DNA of 64,000 nucleotides. It comes from Muricea muricata (Eukaryota; Cnidaria; Anthozoa; Malacalcyonacea; Plexauridae). The DNA lies in the NCBI GenBank assembly GCA_963855995.1, contig OY979716.1, positions 45,040,213 through 45,104,212 on the forward strand, written 5' to 3'. A program made the position numbers and the translations under genes. Of this stretch, positions 43,217 through 54,109 are shown piece by piece. The stretch's first letter is position 1, and each line of letters begins with the position of its first letter. The notes beneath the pieces were generated by a model. The model was not told where the DNA came from. It made no database searches and was given only the letters and a program-made list of their open reading frames with translations.

Positions 43217-46200
43217 TTAGAAGGAGAATACAAGTTCCTCACCCTCCAAGTGCCCCAAAGAACCACGGGCAAGCCACTCTCGCTCAAACGCGCGTATTTG
43301 AGCAGGGCTCTTGCACCGTTTAAATAATAATTTTAAAATGAATTTTAATTTAGCTATAATTTTATTTAGACATTCGCTAATAATTGGCGTCTTCTGACGA
43401 AATCGGAAGTCACAACGAGCAACCCAGATGGTGTGTTTAACAACCAAAAGCATGTAAATAATGATTGTTGGAATTGCTCGACGTTGTGACTCCGAAAACC
43501 CAAACAGTAGCTCCTCAATGGTAAACCGACCAGCGGTTGGATTGATGGTAGATAGATTAAAGTATACCCATGCAACCAGGATGCGAGCCAGCTCGCATTC
43601 AAAGAACAGATGCTCGAGAGTCTCGTCGTCAGCACGACAGAAACAAAGACTCTCTATATGGCGCATGCCGAAGCTATGCGCGAGACGAGCACCTGTGTAA
43701 AGCACACCGTGTGCTATCTGCCAGTTGAGATCGATAACTTTACGGTCAAGATCGCAAATGTGCAACTGACTCCAGGTTTGAGACCAGTGCAACTGACCGT
43801 AAATTGGCAGATATTTCTGGATGCAGTGAGGCTCTTTGCTGTTACGAGCCTGCAAAAGGGCATACACATTCCGTGAGGAAACTTGGTTTAATTCTAAAGG
43901 AACATCAGAAGACGCATTTAAACTGAGCACATCGCCATTTGCTACGCCACCACCCAAGGTCCGCCATACCTTATGGATGGTTTGGTAGAATGAAGGAAGT
44001 TGTTTAATCTGCTGGCGATAGTGCTCAGATAATAGCGCATTGCGTGGCTGCATGTCAAATGCCGACATGTAAAAGTGCGTAAAGAAGGCTTTCCATTTGC
44101 CCTCAGACGGGGCAAAGAAGAGCTTCAGCCACTGCAATGCGAACGAGTCAGCCTTATCTTTGAAATTTATAACCCCAAAACCACCTCGGGCTTTGGGAAG
44201 GCTGACCGTTGTACGTGCCACAAGATCTCGTTTGCCCGACCAAAAGAACTTCCAGACCGCCATATTAATGCGTCTCCCGGCCCAAAATGGCACCGGAAAG
44301 ACGTGGCATAAATGCCAAACCTGGGACAAAGCCAGGCTATTGATGACGACTGTCTTTCCTTGGAAAGACAGTTGACGGCCTGCCCAAGCAGAAAGTCGCG
44401 TTTCCAAGCTATTCACTGCCGGTTCCCATGTTGGCGTGCTGTAATCGCCAACGCTGAAGGTCGCTCCGAGCAGGGGTAGTTGTTTCACCCACTGCAACCC
44501 ATAAGGGGTATCCTGGCGATCCTTCCACGAACCGGCCCACATTCCTTTCGACTTTCCGCGATTTAGTCGAGCACCTGAGGCACGTTCGAATTTATTATAG
44601 ACGTTGAACGTCTCCTCCATAGATTCGTCGGTAGTCACGGCTACGGTAGTAGGGAGCTTTAGATTTGACTACGGCTACGGCTACGACTACGGCTACGACT
44701 ACGAGACTTGATGGCGTGTGCAGAAGTCGTAGTCGTTCTCGTTTCTGTTCGAACTTTATTTACAAGAAAAACAAGCAACGAGAAATGAAGTTTCCGTAAA
44801 TTAATTTTTATATTGTCCATAACTCTCTCTACAAGGTTAGCTCTTTATGCGAAGAACAGTGTACGAACTAATTGCAAGTAAGTGTAGAATAAAAAAACAA
44901 ACAAGTAAGTGTTGAATAAAAAAACAAACCAGATAATATTTATAACGAGGTTGCAACTACAATTATATTTCAAAGTTTTAGGACTACTAGGACTATATAT
45001 TCAAGAATATATTGTTAAGAACATAAAAAATCACAAATCTATATATGACACATAAGTACAAAAATTGCTAGCTAGAATTTCGCGGTGTAGTTCGCTTATG
45101 TTTGTTTATGGTTTGTTCATATATCATGTATCCTTGATAGCTAATTAAGCAACAAAGTGCACCTCAAAATTTCCCGTTATAATTACGCTACTGCTTGAAA
45201 AAAGACTGCATAAACGCTAAGAATATGTCAAATATTTCTACAGATAATTTTTGAAGAAACGCAAACGTAAACTAACTTTCAATAGTATTTAAAAAGTCGT
45301 AGTGAGTACTATGAGATTTCTGCAAAATGTCGTACTCAGATGAGCGACGGCTACGACTTTTTCTCGTTAGTACGAGATGGCGTCAGCATATGGCGTGCAC
45401 TTGGCGCAAAAATGACTAATCTCATAGTCGTAGCCGTAGTCAAATCTAAAGCTCCCTAGTGTCGTCAGCGTAGCCGGAGCATTTGCATGGATCCATCGAG
45501 TGCGGGATGGTAACGCCGGTGATCCTTGGTGACTTGCAAATACACTCGGCGAGCACCTTGATGGAGAGCACATACAAAAGAGGAGACAATGGACACCCCT
45601 GTCGAACACCCCGCGAGGGGCGAAAGAAGGAAGATGTCCAGCCGTTGATGACGACGGCAGATTCAACGTCTGTATAGAATAGTTTGACCCAGTTCATAAA
45701 ATCTGGGCCAAAGTTAAACGTTTCGAGTACGCGATGCAGGAAACCCCAATCAACTCTATCAAATGCCTTCTCTTGATCTAAAGAGAGAAGGGCCAGGGGG
45801 AGGTTTTCCCGTTCGACGTACTCGAGAAGATCTCTGATCTTAAATAGATTCTCGCTTATGGACCTGCCACGTACGCCACACGTTTGGTCAGGTCCAATAA
45901 TGCTTCCCATGACACCAAGTAATCGTCCAGATATAGCCCTAGTGGCGATTTTATAATCCACATTCAAGAGACTAATCGGACGCCAATTCTTGGTGTCCAG
46001 TTTATCGTTCTTCTTATAAAGAACGATAATCAAACCCCTGCGCTGTGAGGTGGATAGTTGGCCGGTCTCAAAAGCAACGTTGAGAACGCGGACCAAGTCG
46101 GCGCCAAGGGTTTCCCACATTGTGTTGTAAAATTCCATTGGGAAGCCATCCGAACCTGGGGTTTTACCCTTAGGCATACCCTTGAGAGCCTCAAAACACT

Positions 46201-47572
46201 CATCAAGGGTAAGTTTGCCTTCGCAGCCAGCTCTCTCGGCCGTACTCAGACGGCGATGGAGTTGAGAGAGCATTTCGTCTTGCGCATCAGGATCGCAATC
46301 CTGTGCCGTAAACAGGTTCGAATAATACGAGCGCCACACACCCAGGATTTCAAATGGGTCGTGGCTTACGAGTCCAGTTTCCGGATCGCGTATAGAGTGC
46401 ATCGTCTGTTGGGCTTTATGATGTGTTTCTATATTCAAGAAGAAGGAAGACGAAGTCTCTCCTTCTTCGGCCCATTGGCAACGAGTGCGCACCTGTGCCC
46501 CTCGTGCCTCGTGCAGAGTGATGCCTCGCAATTCCTGCTGGACTTCGCATAATTTGCCAAATGCAGTTCGATCCCCCCGGTCGAACGATCTTTTTAACTG
46601 ATGCATTTGGCGTGTGAGAGAGGTTTTCTTGCTGCGTTGGTCGGCAGCTTTCGAACGAGAATACGAACGAGTAACCTCTCTCAAATAAAATTTACCCTGG
46701 TCCCACCAGTCCATAAGCGAGGCGAAATCCTCGTGATGTTCGAGGGACTGCCAATGGGACCAGAACGAGCTCACCAGGCTGACGTACTCGGTATCTTTCA
46801 GGAGGGATGTATTGAACTTCCACACTCCTGGGCTCGAGTCTATCTTTGGCAAAAGATGGAATTTTACCAAAAGATACTGATGGTCTGTGAGGAATGACGG
46901 ATGGTATTCGCATTCCTCAATCGAGTCAGTCATAACTGTTGGAGCCCACACCATGTCGATTCGCGACGCACGATCACCCGATCCGTGCGTCCTTGAATAT
47001 GCTATGCGTCCTGGATGTAATTGACGCCATAGCGCATAAGTTTGTGTGTATGACATGAGCGACTCCAATGCAGCGACACTCTCACGCTTGTGCGCAAAGC
47101 GATTAAGTTCGTGAGAGGGATCTCTCATTCGATCCACTTCTGGATGGAGAACAGAGTTAAAGTCGCCCCCGATAAAGACGGGGCGCGATAGATCAATTAA
47201 GTCTGTTAATGATGTAAAATAGCGATTACGCTCCGGGTTGGTGTTCGGAGCGTATAACGAGACAAAACTTAATTGATTCTCCCCAAAATCAACAAAAACT
47301 TGAATAAAGCGGCCATGATCGTCTTTAATGATCCTAGAGATCTTGTAGGTATCTTTTACTAATATGGCGACGCCTGCACTCTTTGATGTAAAGGAAGAGG
47401 AGGCGACGCGATAGCCGCTATTTGCGAACCACTTCCTGGCAGATTCATGGGAAGGGGTGTGCATCTCTTGTAGACACACGACATCGGCCTTCATGCATTT
47501 TAACCAATCTACCAGTGCGGTTCGCTTGACATGATCGTTAAGTCCGTTGATGTTGACTGAAATCAAATTCAT
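43217..47572 (-). pseudogene. LINE B ORF2: endonuclease-reverse transcriptase, split by MITE
   Basis: The start MNLISVN is at 47572; the upstream in-frame extension to 47809 lies in ORF1 and is not conserved. Part 1 (47572-45462) holds the endonuclease (LQEMHTP, with the LQETH Thr changed; GGDFN; SRIDMVW) and reverse transcriptase up to an intact CSGYADDT. Reading then runs into the insert and stops (REL). Part 2 (44648-43217) resumes with VAMTTDESMEE and runs to the normal end, including the CFCRADDETLEHLFFEC zinc motif. Removing the insert and one duplicated AGT would restore a continuous frame. Confidence 0.9.
44649..45461. mobile_element. 813-bp MITE with AGT duplication inside LINE B
   Basis: The ends are AGGGAGCTTTAGATTTGACT and the inverse, extending to about 31 bp (into ACGGCTACG). 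Tandem CTACGGCTACGACTACG steps follow on the left and a related GACGGCTACGAC on the right. Comparison with the uninterrupted LINE C site shows that AGT is present once there and on both sides here. The interior is AT-rich without coding capacity. A 3-bp duplication fits PIF/Harbinger or Zator; the family is not assigned. Confidence 0.85.
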
Positions 47573-50126
47573 TGTTTGATTCCAGTGATGGGGGTAAAAA
47601 CTCCGGTGAGAGAGGGAGCTCTGGACTGGACAATTCCGTAAGGATTGCCCGGTTAATTTCGTCGATGGTGGTGGGCTCGTGTGCAGATTCAATGGCGTTA
47701 ACAGGTGCGCCACACACCAATCGATCAAACAACCCCTGCGACGAAGCAGGGGAAGGCAAAAAATCAGTTGACGAGGTAACCGACCCTGGCGGCGACTCGT
47801 CCCCGTCAATTGAAGGTCTGTAAAAGACCGGCATATTTATGGTCACAGGAGAGGAGATCGGCGTCATCTCCCCCCCTGGCGGCGATATGGGGACCACTAA
47901 CGTGTCGTAAATCAATGAGGGATCTGTGCCGATTTCACCGGGCTCCAAGATCCCTATCTCAACTCCGATTAGGGGAGGGGTACCTCGCGGGTCAGACGCG
48001 ACCTCCGAGGCCCAAGATACCTCCCCTTCCTCTCGAACTTGTATGAGGATTTCTTCCTCCTCTTGCATTAGCACCCCTAAGGGCGTTGCCATGGGGTCGA
48101 GCGTGACCTCTGGCTCTGGTCGTGCAAGGTCTAATGTTGTCACGACCGGCGCTGTTGCTGGGATTGCCAGTGTCCCATCCAATGGGGCTAATGACATATC
48201 CTCAGCTGATTGGTGTTGTTGTTGCTGTTGTTGAAGTGCTACATCTGATGTAGCACTTGGCGCCTCTAATGCGGGCAACGATGGTGTTTGCCCGAAGGAA
48301 GAAATTGGCGTTGTTTGCCAATACTCGATAGCAAGGGGGTCGATAACCGATGACCCCGAAAGACAATAGTCGAGTTCTTCATCTGGAGGAGTTTTGGAGT
48401 TGAGTCGGCGTCTCTTATTTTTGTGCAACACGGCGAGGGGAATATCGTCCCTGTCTATTTCTGCCTGTGTTGCAGTGACCTTAGCTCTACCCCCCGTCGG
48501 CTCTGTCCACGTCGATGTTGTGATCGTGGAGCTCGATCGAGAGGTAGTTGTTGATGTTGTTATTGTGGCTGGTGTTGGTGCCTGAGAAAGGCCACTTCGA
48601 CGCCTACGAACCCGTAGCGTTGTTATCGTGCGCACGGCGGTGCGCACTGGGCCAGATTTCGCAGCAGCCTGTTGTTCAGCCTCGATGATACTGGCCGCGA
48701 AATCTGCCTCCGTGATTCCCTCTGACTCGCTAGCCGATTTTATGGGCATGTTGAATTGTGATCTTAATTGTTTCAATTGTTGAGTCAGAGGGGGTGAAGT
48801 CGAGTGAGACTGAACTCTCAATGGACTGTCAGCCTCACTCTTTAACTGGATGGATTTGGTGGCCCCATCCAGTTTGGTCTTCGGATCAGCGTGATCCGAA
48901 GATCTCTCATCATCCATTGACTGGACGGATGATGAGTCTCTGATTTCTCCCGGCTCTAATTCGTTGTCCGATGGTGGTGGAACGTTAAACATCTTGCGTA
49001 AAGTTGCAAGATGTTGAGCCGGGGGCGATGTTGTTATTACAGAAGTCTCCTGTGAAGGCTGAGTATCCATCAACTCAGCCACGGCTTTGGGGGATCGAGC
49101 GACCTCGTCTACAATCACGTCATCAGTAGCACTCGATCGACCCTTTGACAATGACTGGCCTTTGGCACGGCCAGTCTTCGATTTAGAAGCAGGAGCCTGT
49201 TCTGTCTCCGAAGATTTTAACATGGTCTCCTGCTTTTTATTTAATTTATTTCGTAGATCTTTCTCCCCCAACGGAGACTTCTTTTTATTTTGTGTAGTCT
49301 GGACCGTGCGCTTAGCCCCGTCCAGTTTTATTTTGAGGTCGTCGTGACCTAAGGCAGGCTTATTGTTGTTAATTGCCTTTTTAATGCTCTGTTTGGTGTT
49401 GTTTTGAGCTGTGTTTTTTCTCGTCGCTTTGGGGAGGTTTTGTTGTTGTTGTTGTTGTTCTTGTAATTTCCTCCCCTGTCTTGATTTTGGGCAGTCCTTG
49501 CTCGCATGTCCCACCTCTTGGCATCTGTAGCATTGCGTGGGCTGCCCACGGTAATTAAACACGACGGGAAATCCCCCAATGTTGATAATGCGTGGGATGG
49601 CCTTGGTCACGACCATTGACACCCTACGCGTGCCCGATCGCACGGATGGGAAACCCTTAATTGTTAGATGTTGGACGCCAATAACGCGTCCATAGGGTGC
49701 CAATGCTTCATATAAGTGTTTGTCCTGCATTTGAAGAAGAGCTTTCTCAACGAAAACGGACTTGACCTCTTCGTATGCAGGCAATAACGTTAGTTGCACG
49801 CCTCTAAATGCTATGCCGTGTATTTCGGCGGCCTGCCGGTCCGATGATCTTTTAAATTGCAAGTTATATTTAATGGGAGACAAGGCCTGCACAGCAGCGA
49901 CCTTGCGCTCCCCAACGGCATTTATCAATTCTTTACGTGGCTGCGGAATCTTGCTATTTCTGATTAAACGTGATGGAATGTGGACCACCGAAGTGGTCTG
50001 ATTCCAACGCTGAAAATCCGCAGCTGTGAACTTAATGTTAGTGCCAGCATTGATGTTGGTTTTGCTGGCATTTGCATAGGTGTTGTTATTATGCATATTA
50101 TGGTTTGTATTCAGGCTCGTAGCCAT
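47538..50126 (-). CDS. LINE B ORF1: CCHC RNA-binding protein
   Basis: 862 residues from MATSLNTN; the layout is the same as LINE A ORF1. The conserved block is followed by the knuckle CYRCQEVGHASKDC, a polyglutamine run and the long charged tail ending EFDFSQHQRT. It overlaps the start of ORF2 by 35 bp. Small differences from A (a missing LPTKS stretch near residue 320, shorter N-terminal Asn run) show that the two copies are separate insertions. No stop or shift was seen. Confidence 0.9.
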   Translation of the reverse strand: MATSLNTNHNMHNNNTYANASKTNINAGTNIKFTAADFQRWNQTTSVVHIPSRLIRNSKIPQPRKELINAVGERKVAAVQALSPIKYNLQFKRSSDRQAAEIHGIAFRGVQLTLLPAYEEVKSVFVEKALLQMQDKHLYEALAPYGRVIGVQHLTIKGFPSVRSGTRRVSMVVTKAIPRIINIGGFPVVFNYRGQPTQCYRCQEVGHASKDCPKSRQGRKLQEQQQQQQNLPKATRKNTAQNNTKQSIKKAINNNKPALGHDDLKIKLDGAKRTVQTTQNKKKSPLGEKDLRNKLNKKQETMLKSSETEQAPASKSKTGRAKGQSLSKGRSSATDDVIVDEVARSPKAVAELMDTQPSQETSVITTSPPAQHLATLRKMFNVPPPSDNELEPGEIRDSSSVQSMDDERSSDHADPKTKLDGATKSIQLKSEADSPLRVQSHSTSPPLTQQLKQLRSQFNMPIKSASESEGITEADFAASIIEAEQQAAAKSGPVRTAVRTITTLRVRRRRSGLSQAPTPATITTSTTTSRSSSTITTSTWTEPTGGRAKVTATQAEIDRDDIPLAVLHKNKRRRLNSKTPPDEELDYCLSGSSVIDPLAIEYWQTTPISSFGQTPSLPALEAPSATSDVALQQQQQQHQSAEDMSLAPLDGTLAIPATAPVVTTLDLARPEPEVTLDPMATPLGVLMQEEEEILIQVREEGEVSWASEVASDPRGTPPLIGVEIGILEPGEIGTDPSLIYDTLVVPISPPGGEMTPISSPVTINMPVFYRPSIDGDESPPGSVTSSTDFLPSPASSQGLFDRLVCGAPVNAIESAHEPTTIDEINRAILTELSSPELPLSPEFLPPSLESNNEFDFSQHQRT

Positions 50127-50915
50127 GGTGATTTTAAACGAATTACAATAATCAAATATATACAATAAAAGACCGTAGAGTCGCGCACGAAGGCTCTATT
50201 CCAAATAGAGTCCTTCAAAACAAACAAGGAAATGACTCTAGGTCTTCGCTAAACACAATTGTCGCCTAAAACCTACCTACTATTAAGAGACGCTTACGCT
50301 GGCACGTACTCCAAACGCAAGATCTGATCTAAAATAATGTCCCTTAATAGAATACAGCAAGGATCGAAATGATGACCCTTACTGTGACTACGAAGAGTAC
50401 TTCAATCGTATGAAGCACTCCAAAGACACGCTCAAAACCCGAAGTAAAAAGCGAGAAGTCCAAGAACCCCGACAATGAAGCATCAAAGATGCCTGAAAAA
50501 GATCACCCGGTGGCCTTTGAGTCTCCTCGACTCGACGGGCCCAACCACGGAAGAACTATAAACCACTACCTAAACGTGTCCACAATACTCTATGGTGTAG
50601 TAATTAAGCAGGGAAGTGCCCAGTTAAGCCGGACACCGGAAGACAAGGTAGGCTAGCCCTACCCACTGATCTCCGAAGAGACCAGCAAAGAAAAGAAAGG
50701 GGATTTGCTGGCAGTCGTACCAACTGAGGCTAACCCTCAGCCCGACTGTCCCCAGCGGAAGTAAACTACAAGAAGTGTAAGATTGGAAATGTCCACCCCA
50801 AGCACCTGGGGGGCACGGCTAGTTGGGTTCCTTCTACCCGGAGTTAGGGTCACCAATACCCAGCATCGACAGTCCTCAGGTAAAAGGACAAAGGCACTAA
50901 CGCGAGTGCAAGTGA
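50127..50915 (-). promoter_or_regulatory. LINE B 5' untranslated region
   Basis: Very similar to that of LINE A, with the hairpin pair CTATTAAGAGAC / GTCCCTTAATAG (one mismatch) and the GAGGCTAACCCTC hairpin. The first bases, TCACTTGCACTCGCGTTAG, are shared by A, B and, with changes, D and E, fixing the 5' end of full-length copies. It lies 18 nt behind the U1 start site. Confidence 0.6.
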
Positions 50916-50933
50916 CTCGCGTCAGGTAAGTAT
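50916..50933 (-). ncRNA. U1 snRNA: U1 snRNA 5' end (locus 1)
   Basis: ATACTTACCTGACGCGAG, the canonical AUACUUACCUG start of U1, is followed at once by LINE B. The remaining U1 sequence lies at 32323-32192 beyond three LINEs and two short units. It marks the original insertion point after about U1 nucleotide 18. Confidence 0.92.
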
Positions 50934-50958
50934 GAGTTGTTGAGCGCAGGCACTCACG

Positions 50959-51017
50959 TTTTATTCAGCCAACAAGAATGGAATTGGACGTGGTTCTGCC
51001 AGCACTCTAATTTGCAT
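50959..51017 (-). promoter_or_regulatory. U1 promoter: octamer and TATA-like box
   Basis: ATGCAAAT, the snRNA-enhancer octamer, is at 51017-51010 (77-84 bp upstream of the U1 start). AATAAAA is at 50965-50959 (26-32 bp upstream). The U2 gene in this window has ATGCAAAC and GATAAA at matching distances. Transcripts from here would now enter LINE B. A PSE in between is expected but I could not identify it. Confidence 0.65.
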
Positions 51018-51570
51018 GTTTCTCCTTGGTCGGGTAAGTGTGAGCATCGCTTGCCGTTCTCGCTTGCTGTAAAAAGAATAAGAGAAAAATATGTTAGAAG
51101 TGAGTCTCATTCACAATCAATGTTTGCAAATGACTAAATTACTAAGCTAGAGTAGTCTCTGACTCTAGAGTCTGTCCAAATTCTTCATTACTCATTTCTT
51201 TATAATAGAGTTTCTTTCTCGTTAAAATCATACGAGCTATTTCATTCTTAATGCTTTTATGCACGCTCTATCATGAAGTATTGCTGTCTACAGCGAGATC
51301 CCTAAGCCTTATGGGAAAGCAACGGAAATTTCAGCGGCACCCATAGCCCCCTTCCAAACGAAAACAAAAATATATATACACGCTATACGATATACGCTAT
51401 ACTATATACTATACAAGACATACATATGAATAAAGATCTATAATAAAATCAGTACTTCTTCTAAGTGCGTCGTAGTATCTGTTCTCAGTTTTGCAGCTCA
51501 TTTCACATAGTCCATCATTCGTCATTTTCGGCTATTTCATATTTCAAATTGTTGGTAAATGGTTGTGGGC
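51018..51570. other. Spacer between U2 and U1 genes
   Basis: AT-rich spacer with a short TATATACACGCTATACGATATACG stretch broken into CTATA repeats near 51365-51415. No gene was seen. Confidence 0.4.
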
Positions 51571-51726
51571 TGTTCTCGGTGGTAGTGAAATGACCGAGAC
51601 AACCCATGGCCAGGGCGAAGCAAGCTTCAGTAAGATAAGTCCCATGGCTGAGCTCCAAAAATCAGTTTCATATATGAGTTAGGCATTGCCTAACTTATCA
51701 GATATTACGCTGATAAGAACAGATCA
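51571..51726 (-). ncRNA. U2 snRNA: U2 snRNA, middle and 3' part
   Basis: From 51726 the minus strand reads ATCTGTTCTTATCAG and TAATATCTGATA (stem-loop II). A diverged IIb hairpin (AGTTAGGCAATGCCTAACT), the Sm site GATTTTTGGAGC, stem-loop III (GAAGCTTGCTTC core) and stem-loop IV (CTCGGTCATTTCACTACC, then ACCGAG) follow. The 5' parts are at 54109-54094 and 60104-60078, so this U2 gene is broken in two places. The spacing and structure otherwise look like a real U2. Confidence 0.9.
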
Positions 51727-54093
51727 TTACAAATTTATTCAAAAACAAACATTTACAATCTTATGCTATGAAGTATTTAGAATGAGTAACCTAAATACAT
51801 AGGGGTTTATAATACAACAAAATAAGATAAACTGAGGGAATATAGATAAAGAATTATATGGACTTGGAAAAAGGAGTTAAAGAAGTGGAAAAAAGAAAAA
51901 AGGAAAAGAATGCACCTAATGTTTTTACAATTAGGGCTTGAAGTTTAGGATGTTAGAGCGACTTTGTAGGCCATAAATTTTACAACGATTAAAAACTACA
52001 ATAGCTGTATCATTAAGGAACTGTTCAACATCAAGTACAAATTGTTTATATGAATCTACCGTAGAAAATACCAGATTCACATACTCTTCATCCAGTTCGA
52101 GTTTAATATAGTTCTCTACCTGCTCCTTAGTGTCAAATAGATCAGCATGGATCACTTTAGCTACTTTACAGACAAAAGATTTTAAATCTTTATCTCTCAA
52201 TTTAACACAGTTCAATAAATGTTCATCCACATCATAAGATTTAACTAATGATTCACACAATCTACATCGACCTTGAAGGTCCATCCAAATAGCTTTAACT
52301 GATGGATCAAGTAGACCACGATCATCCACCCGCAGGTCATCAGGAGTTTTCATTAATAAATTATCGTATGGATTGGCATCATGGTTAAGTGGATCAGGAA
52401 TGAGTTGGATATCATCATCTGTTGACTTTTCATCAACAACAAACTTGGGATCAGTAGGTACCATAGTAGGAAAATTAGGAGGTGACAGGGATTGATCATT
52501 TGAAGTGAAACCAACATAACCTTGGTTGAACTTTTTCTTTCCTTGTTTACTCTTCTTAGGTTTCTTGGTTTGCAAAGAGAAGTCCAGTTTAGGAGGTACA
52601 TATGGTTGGGGAAGAGGATATGAAGTGGGATAATCATCAGGAGAAGAGGACTCAACAGAGGCAGGAGAGATAGTGGAGGTATTGGTAGGGTTACCAGAGA
52701 CAACAATAGATGGTGAATTAAGCACTGCTGTATTCTCAGGTAAAGGTTGGGTAACAGCTTGGGTTTGAACAACAGGTAAGTTAGGTTGAGGGGACACTGG
52801 TGGGACAATAGGGGTGGCAGAATTAGAATTCCCATGACTGGATAATAAGGGTATGGGGTTATCACTAGGGTTGGTGGTAATAGGAGGTGTAGGGTCAATG
52901 GGGGGACTTAGATCTTGATGTAATATCAGGAGGGGATTTTATGTCTGATTGGGGTGAGGGAGAGGGGCCATCAGGAATGATGGGGGATATAGGGACAAGG
53001 GAAAGGGAATTAAGGGTTGATGTTGTATCAGGTGGGGTTTTTGTAACAGGTTTTGAATGGGTACTTGAATTATTAATACCAACTTTATGTGAATGAATAT
53101 GTTGTGGTTTTTGTTTGGTGGGGGAGGTGTAAACATCATGTCGATGAGGTCTAAACAAGGTAGTTGGGAAAAATGGGGATTGAGGGTGGGAATAACCACT
53201 GGGCTTTTGAGGGGTAAATGGACTGGAAGATGAATACCCAGAGTCATTATTTGTGGGATAAGGTGTCATGGGTGATGAGGCAAAAGATTTTAAGGAGTAG
53301 CAAGGAGAATTGAGATTTAATTGAGGGGTTGATTGGTTAGAGTCAATGACTTTCCACTCAATTTTCATGCATATCTTTTTATTGTTGAGCGAAGTAGACC
53401 ACACTGGATCACGAACATCAAACGTAGATAGAGACTGAATAACAGATTTGGGGAACACTGAGGTAACTGTTGTTGATTTACCTAAAACATCCCACTCAAT
53501 CCTGAAATTGACACTACCTTTATTAACGTTGAGGTGCCAAGTGGGAGATGAGTTTATTTCCAAACTTTCGATAATATGAATGGCTTGGTATGGTAGGGAA
53601 AAAAAGGACGATTTAATAAAGTCATTAGGGTTAGTAGAATTCAGTCGTGGAGAGTTCGGAGTAGGTAGAAGTCCGTAATTGGCCATAACATGAAGTATCC
53701 GTAATATAAACAATACACTGTTATATACGCAACAAAGTGAAACTTCCCAATATCTTCACAACACGTAGACCAAAATCGATGAAATAAATATCAGCAAATA
53801 GAGAATCGTAGAAGGAATCGAATGATATATAGACTGATCGATAAACTTGAATACTTTCCTTGTAAGACGCGAGGATATACCAAGGTCAGGAATTAAATAT
53901 AAGAACAACAACCGCGAACGTTACAAATCGAAACTTGTAAATATCTGTAGAACCACTGGACCAAATAAGATCAAATAACCACCAGTAGGTAGAATATCTT
54001 CTAAGGAACACGATGATATATAGAACGTCAAGAAAATGCAAAGGAAAACGCTTTAAATTGCAAAATATATCGCAGCCGAAAAATGACGTAATA
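51727..54093 (-). mobile_element. 2.4-kb insertion in U2 carrying an unknown ORF
   Basis: The insert begins after U2 GTAGTAT (branch-site recognition region) and ends before CTGTTCTTATCAG. Its 3' end has AATAAATTTGTAATG, an AATAAA signal a few bases before the junction. Any target duplication is 2 bp at most (AT). It encodes a protein in two overlapping frames, reading in the same direction as U2. With no RT of its own, it may be a passenger moved by a LINE, or a LINE ORF1 remnant. Confidence 0.65.
51931..53713 (-). pseudogene. Unknown protein in two frames, CHC-type finger at the C-terminus
   Basis: Part 1 (53713-52895; the likely start is the second Met, MANYGLLPTPNSPRL) has a folded-looking N-terminus with two similar segments: GSVNFRIEWDVLGKS and KKICMKIEWKVIDSN. 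A Ser/Pro/Thr-rich stretch follows. Part 2 (52797-51931, other frame) continues Pro/Ser-rich, then a basic KKPKKSKQGKKKFNQGY and a possible zinc finger CRLCESLVKSYDVDEHLLNC, and ends LNFKP. A frameshift or an unrecognised intron near 52800-52900 separates them. I do not recognise the family. The disordered, basic, one-finger layout resembles LINE ORF1 proteins, but that is only an analogy. Confidence 0.5.
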
Positions 54094-54109
54094 ATACTAC
54101 GCTTGATCT
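54094..54109 (-). ncRNA. U2 snRNA: U2 snRNA fragment between two insertions
   Basis: AGATCAAGCGTAGTAT, matching U2 AGATCAAGTGTAGTAT, the region that pairs with the intron branch site. It lies between LINE F and the 2.4-kb insertion. Confidence 0.85.

Larger units (their letters stand above)
42793..50915 (-). mobile_element. LINE B: full-length U1-targeted LINE, split by a MITE
   Basis: The 5' end at 50915 directly follows the true U1 start (50933-50916). The 3' end at 42793 is followed by the target copy 42792-42779. The layout is as in LINE A, with very similar sequence. An 813-bp foreign insert at 44649-45461 splits ORF2 just after the YADD box; both reading frames are otherwise open, suggesting a recent insertion. 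This is the outermost, probably last-inserted, element of the locus-1 array. Confidence 0.9.

Noticed and set aside
32192-50933. Array explained as a simple tandem duplication of one LINE
   Set aside because: Copies differ in 5' region, deletions and inserts, and each joint contains U1 target sequence, which fits repeated insertion better.
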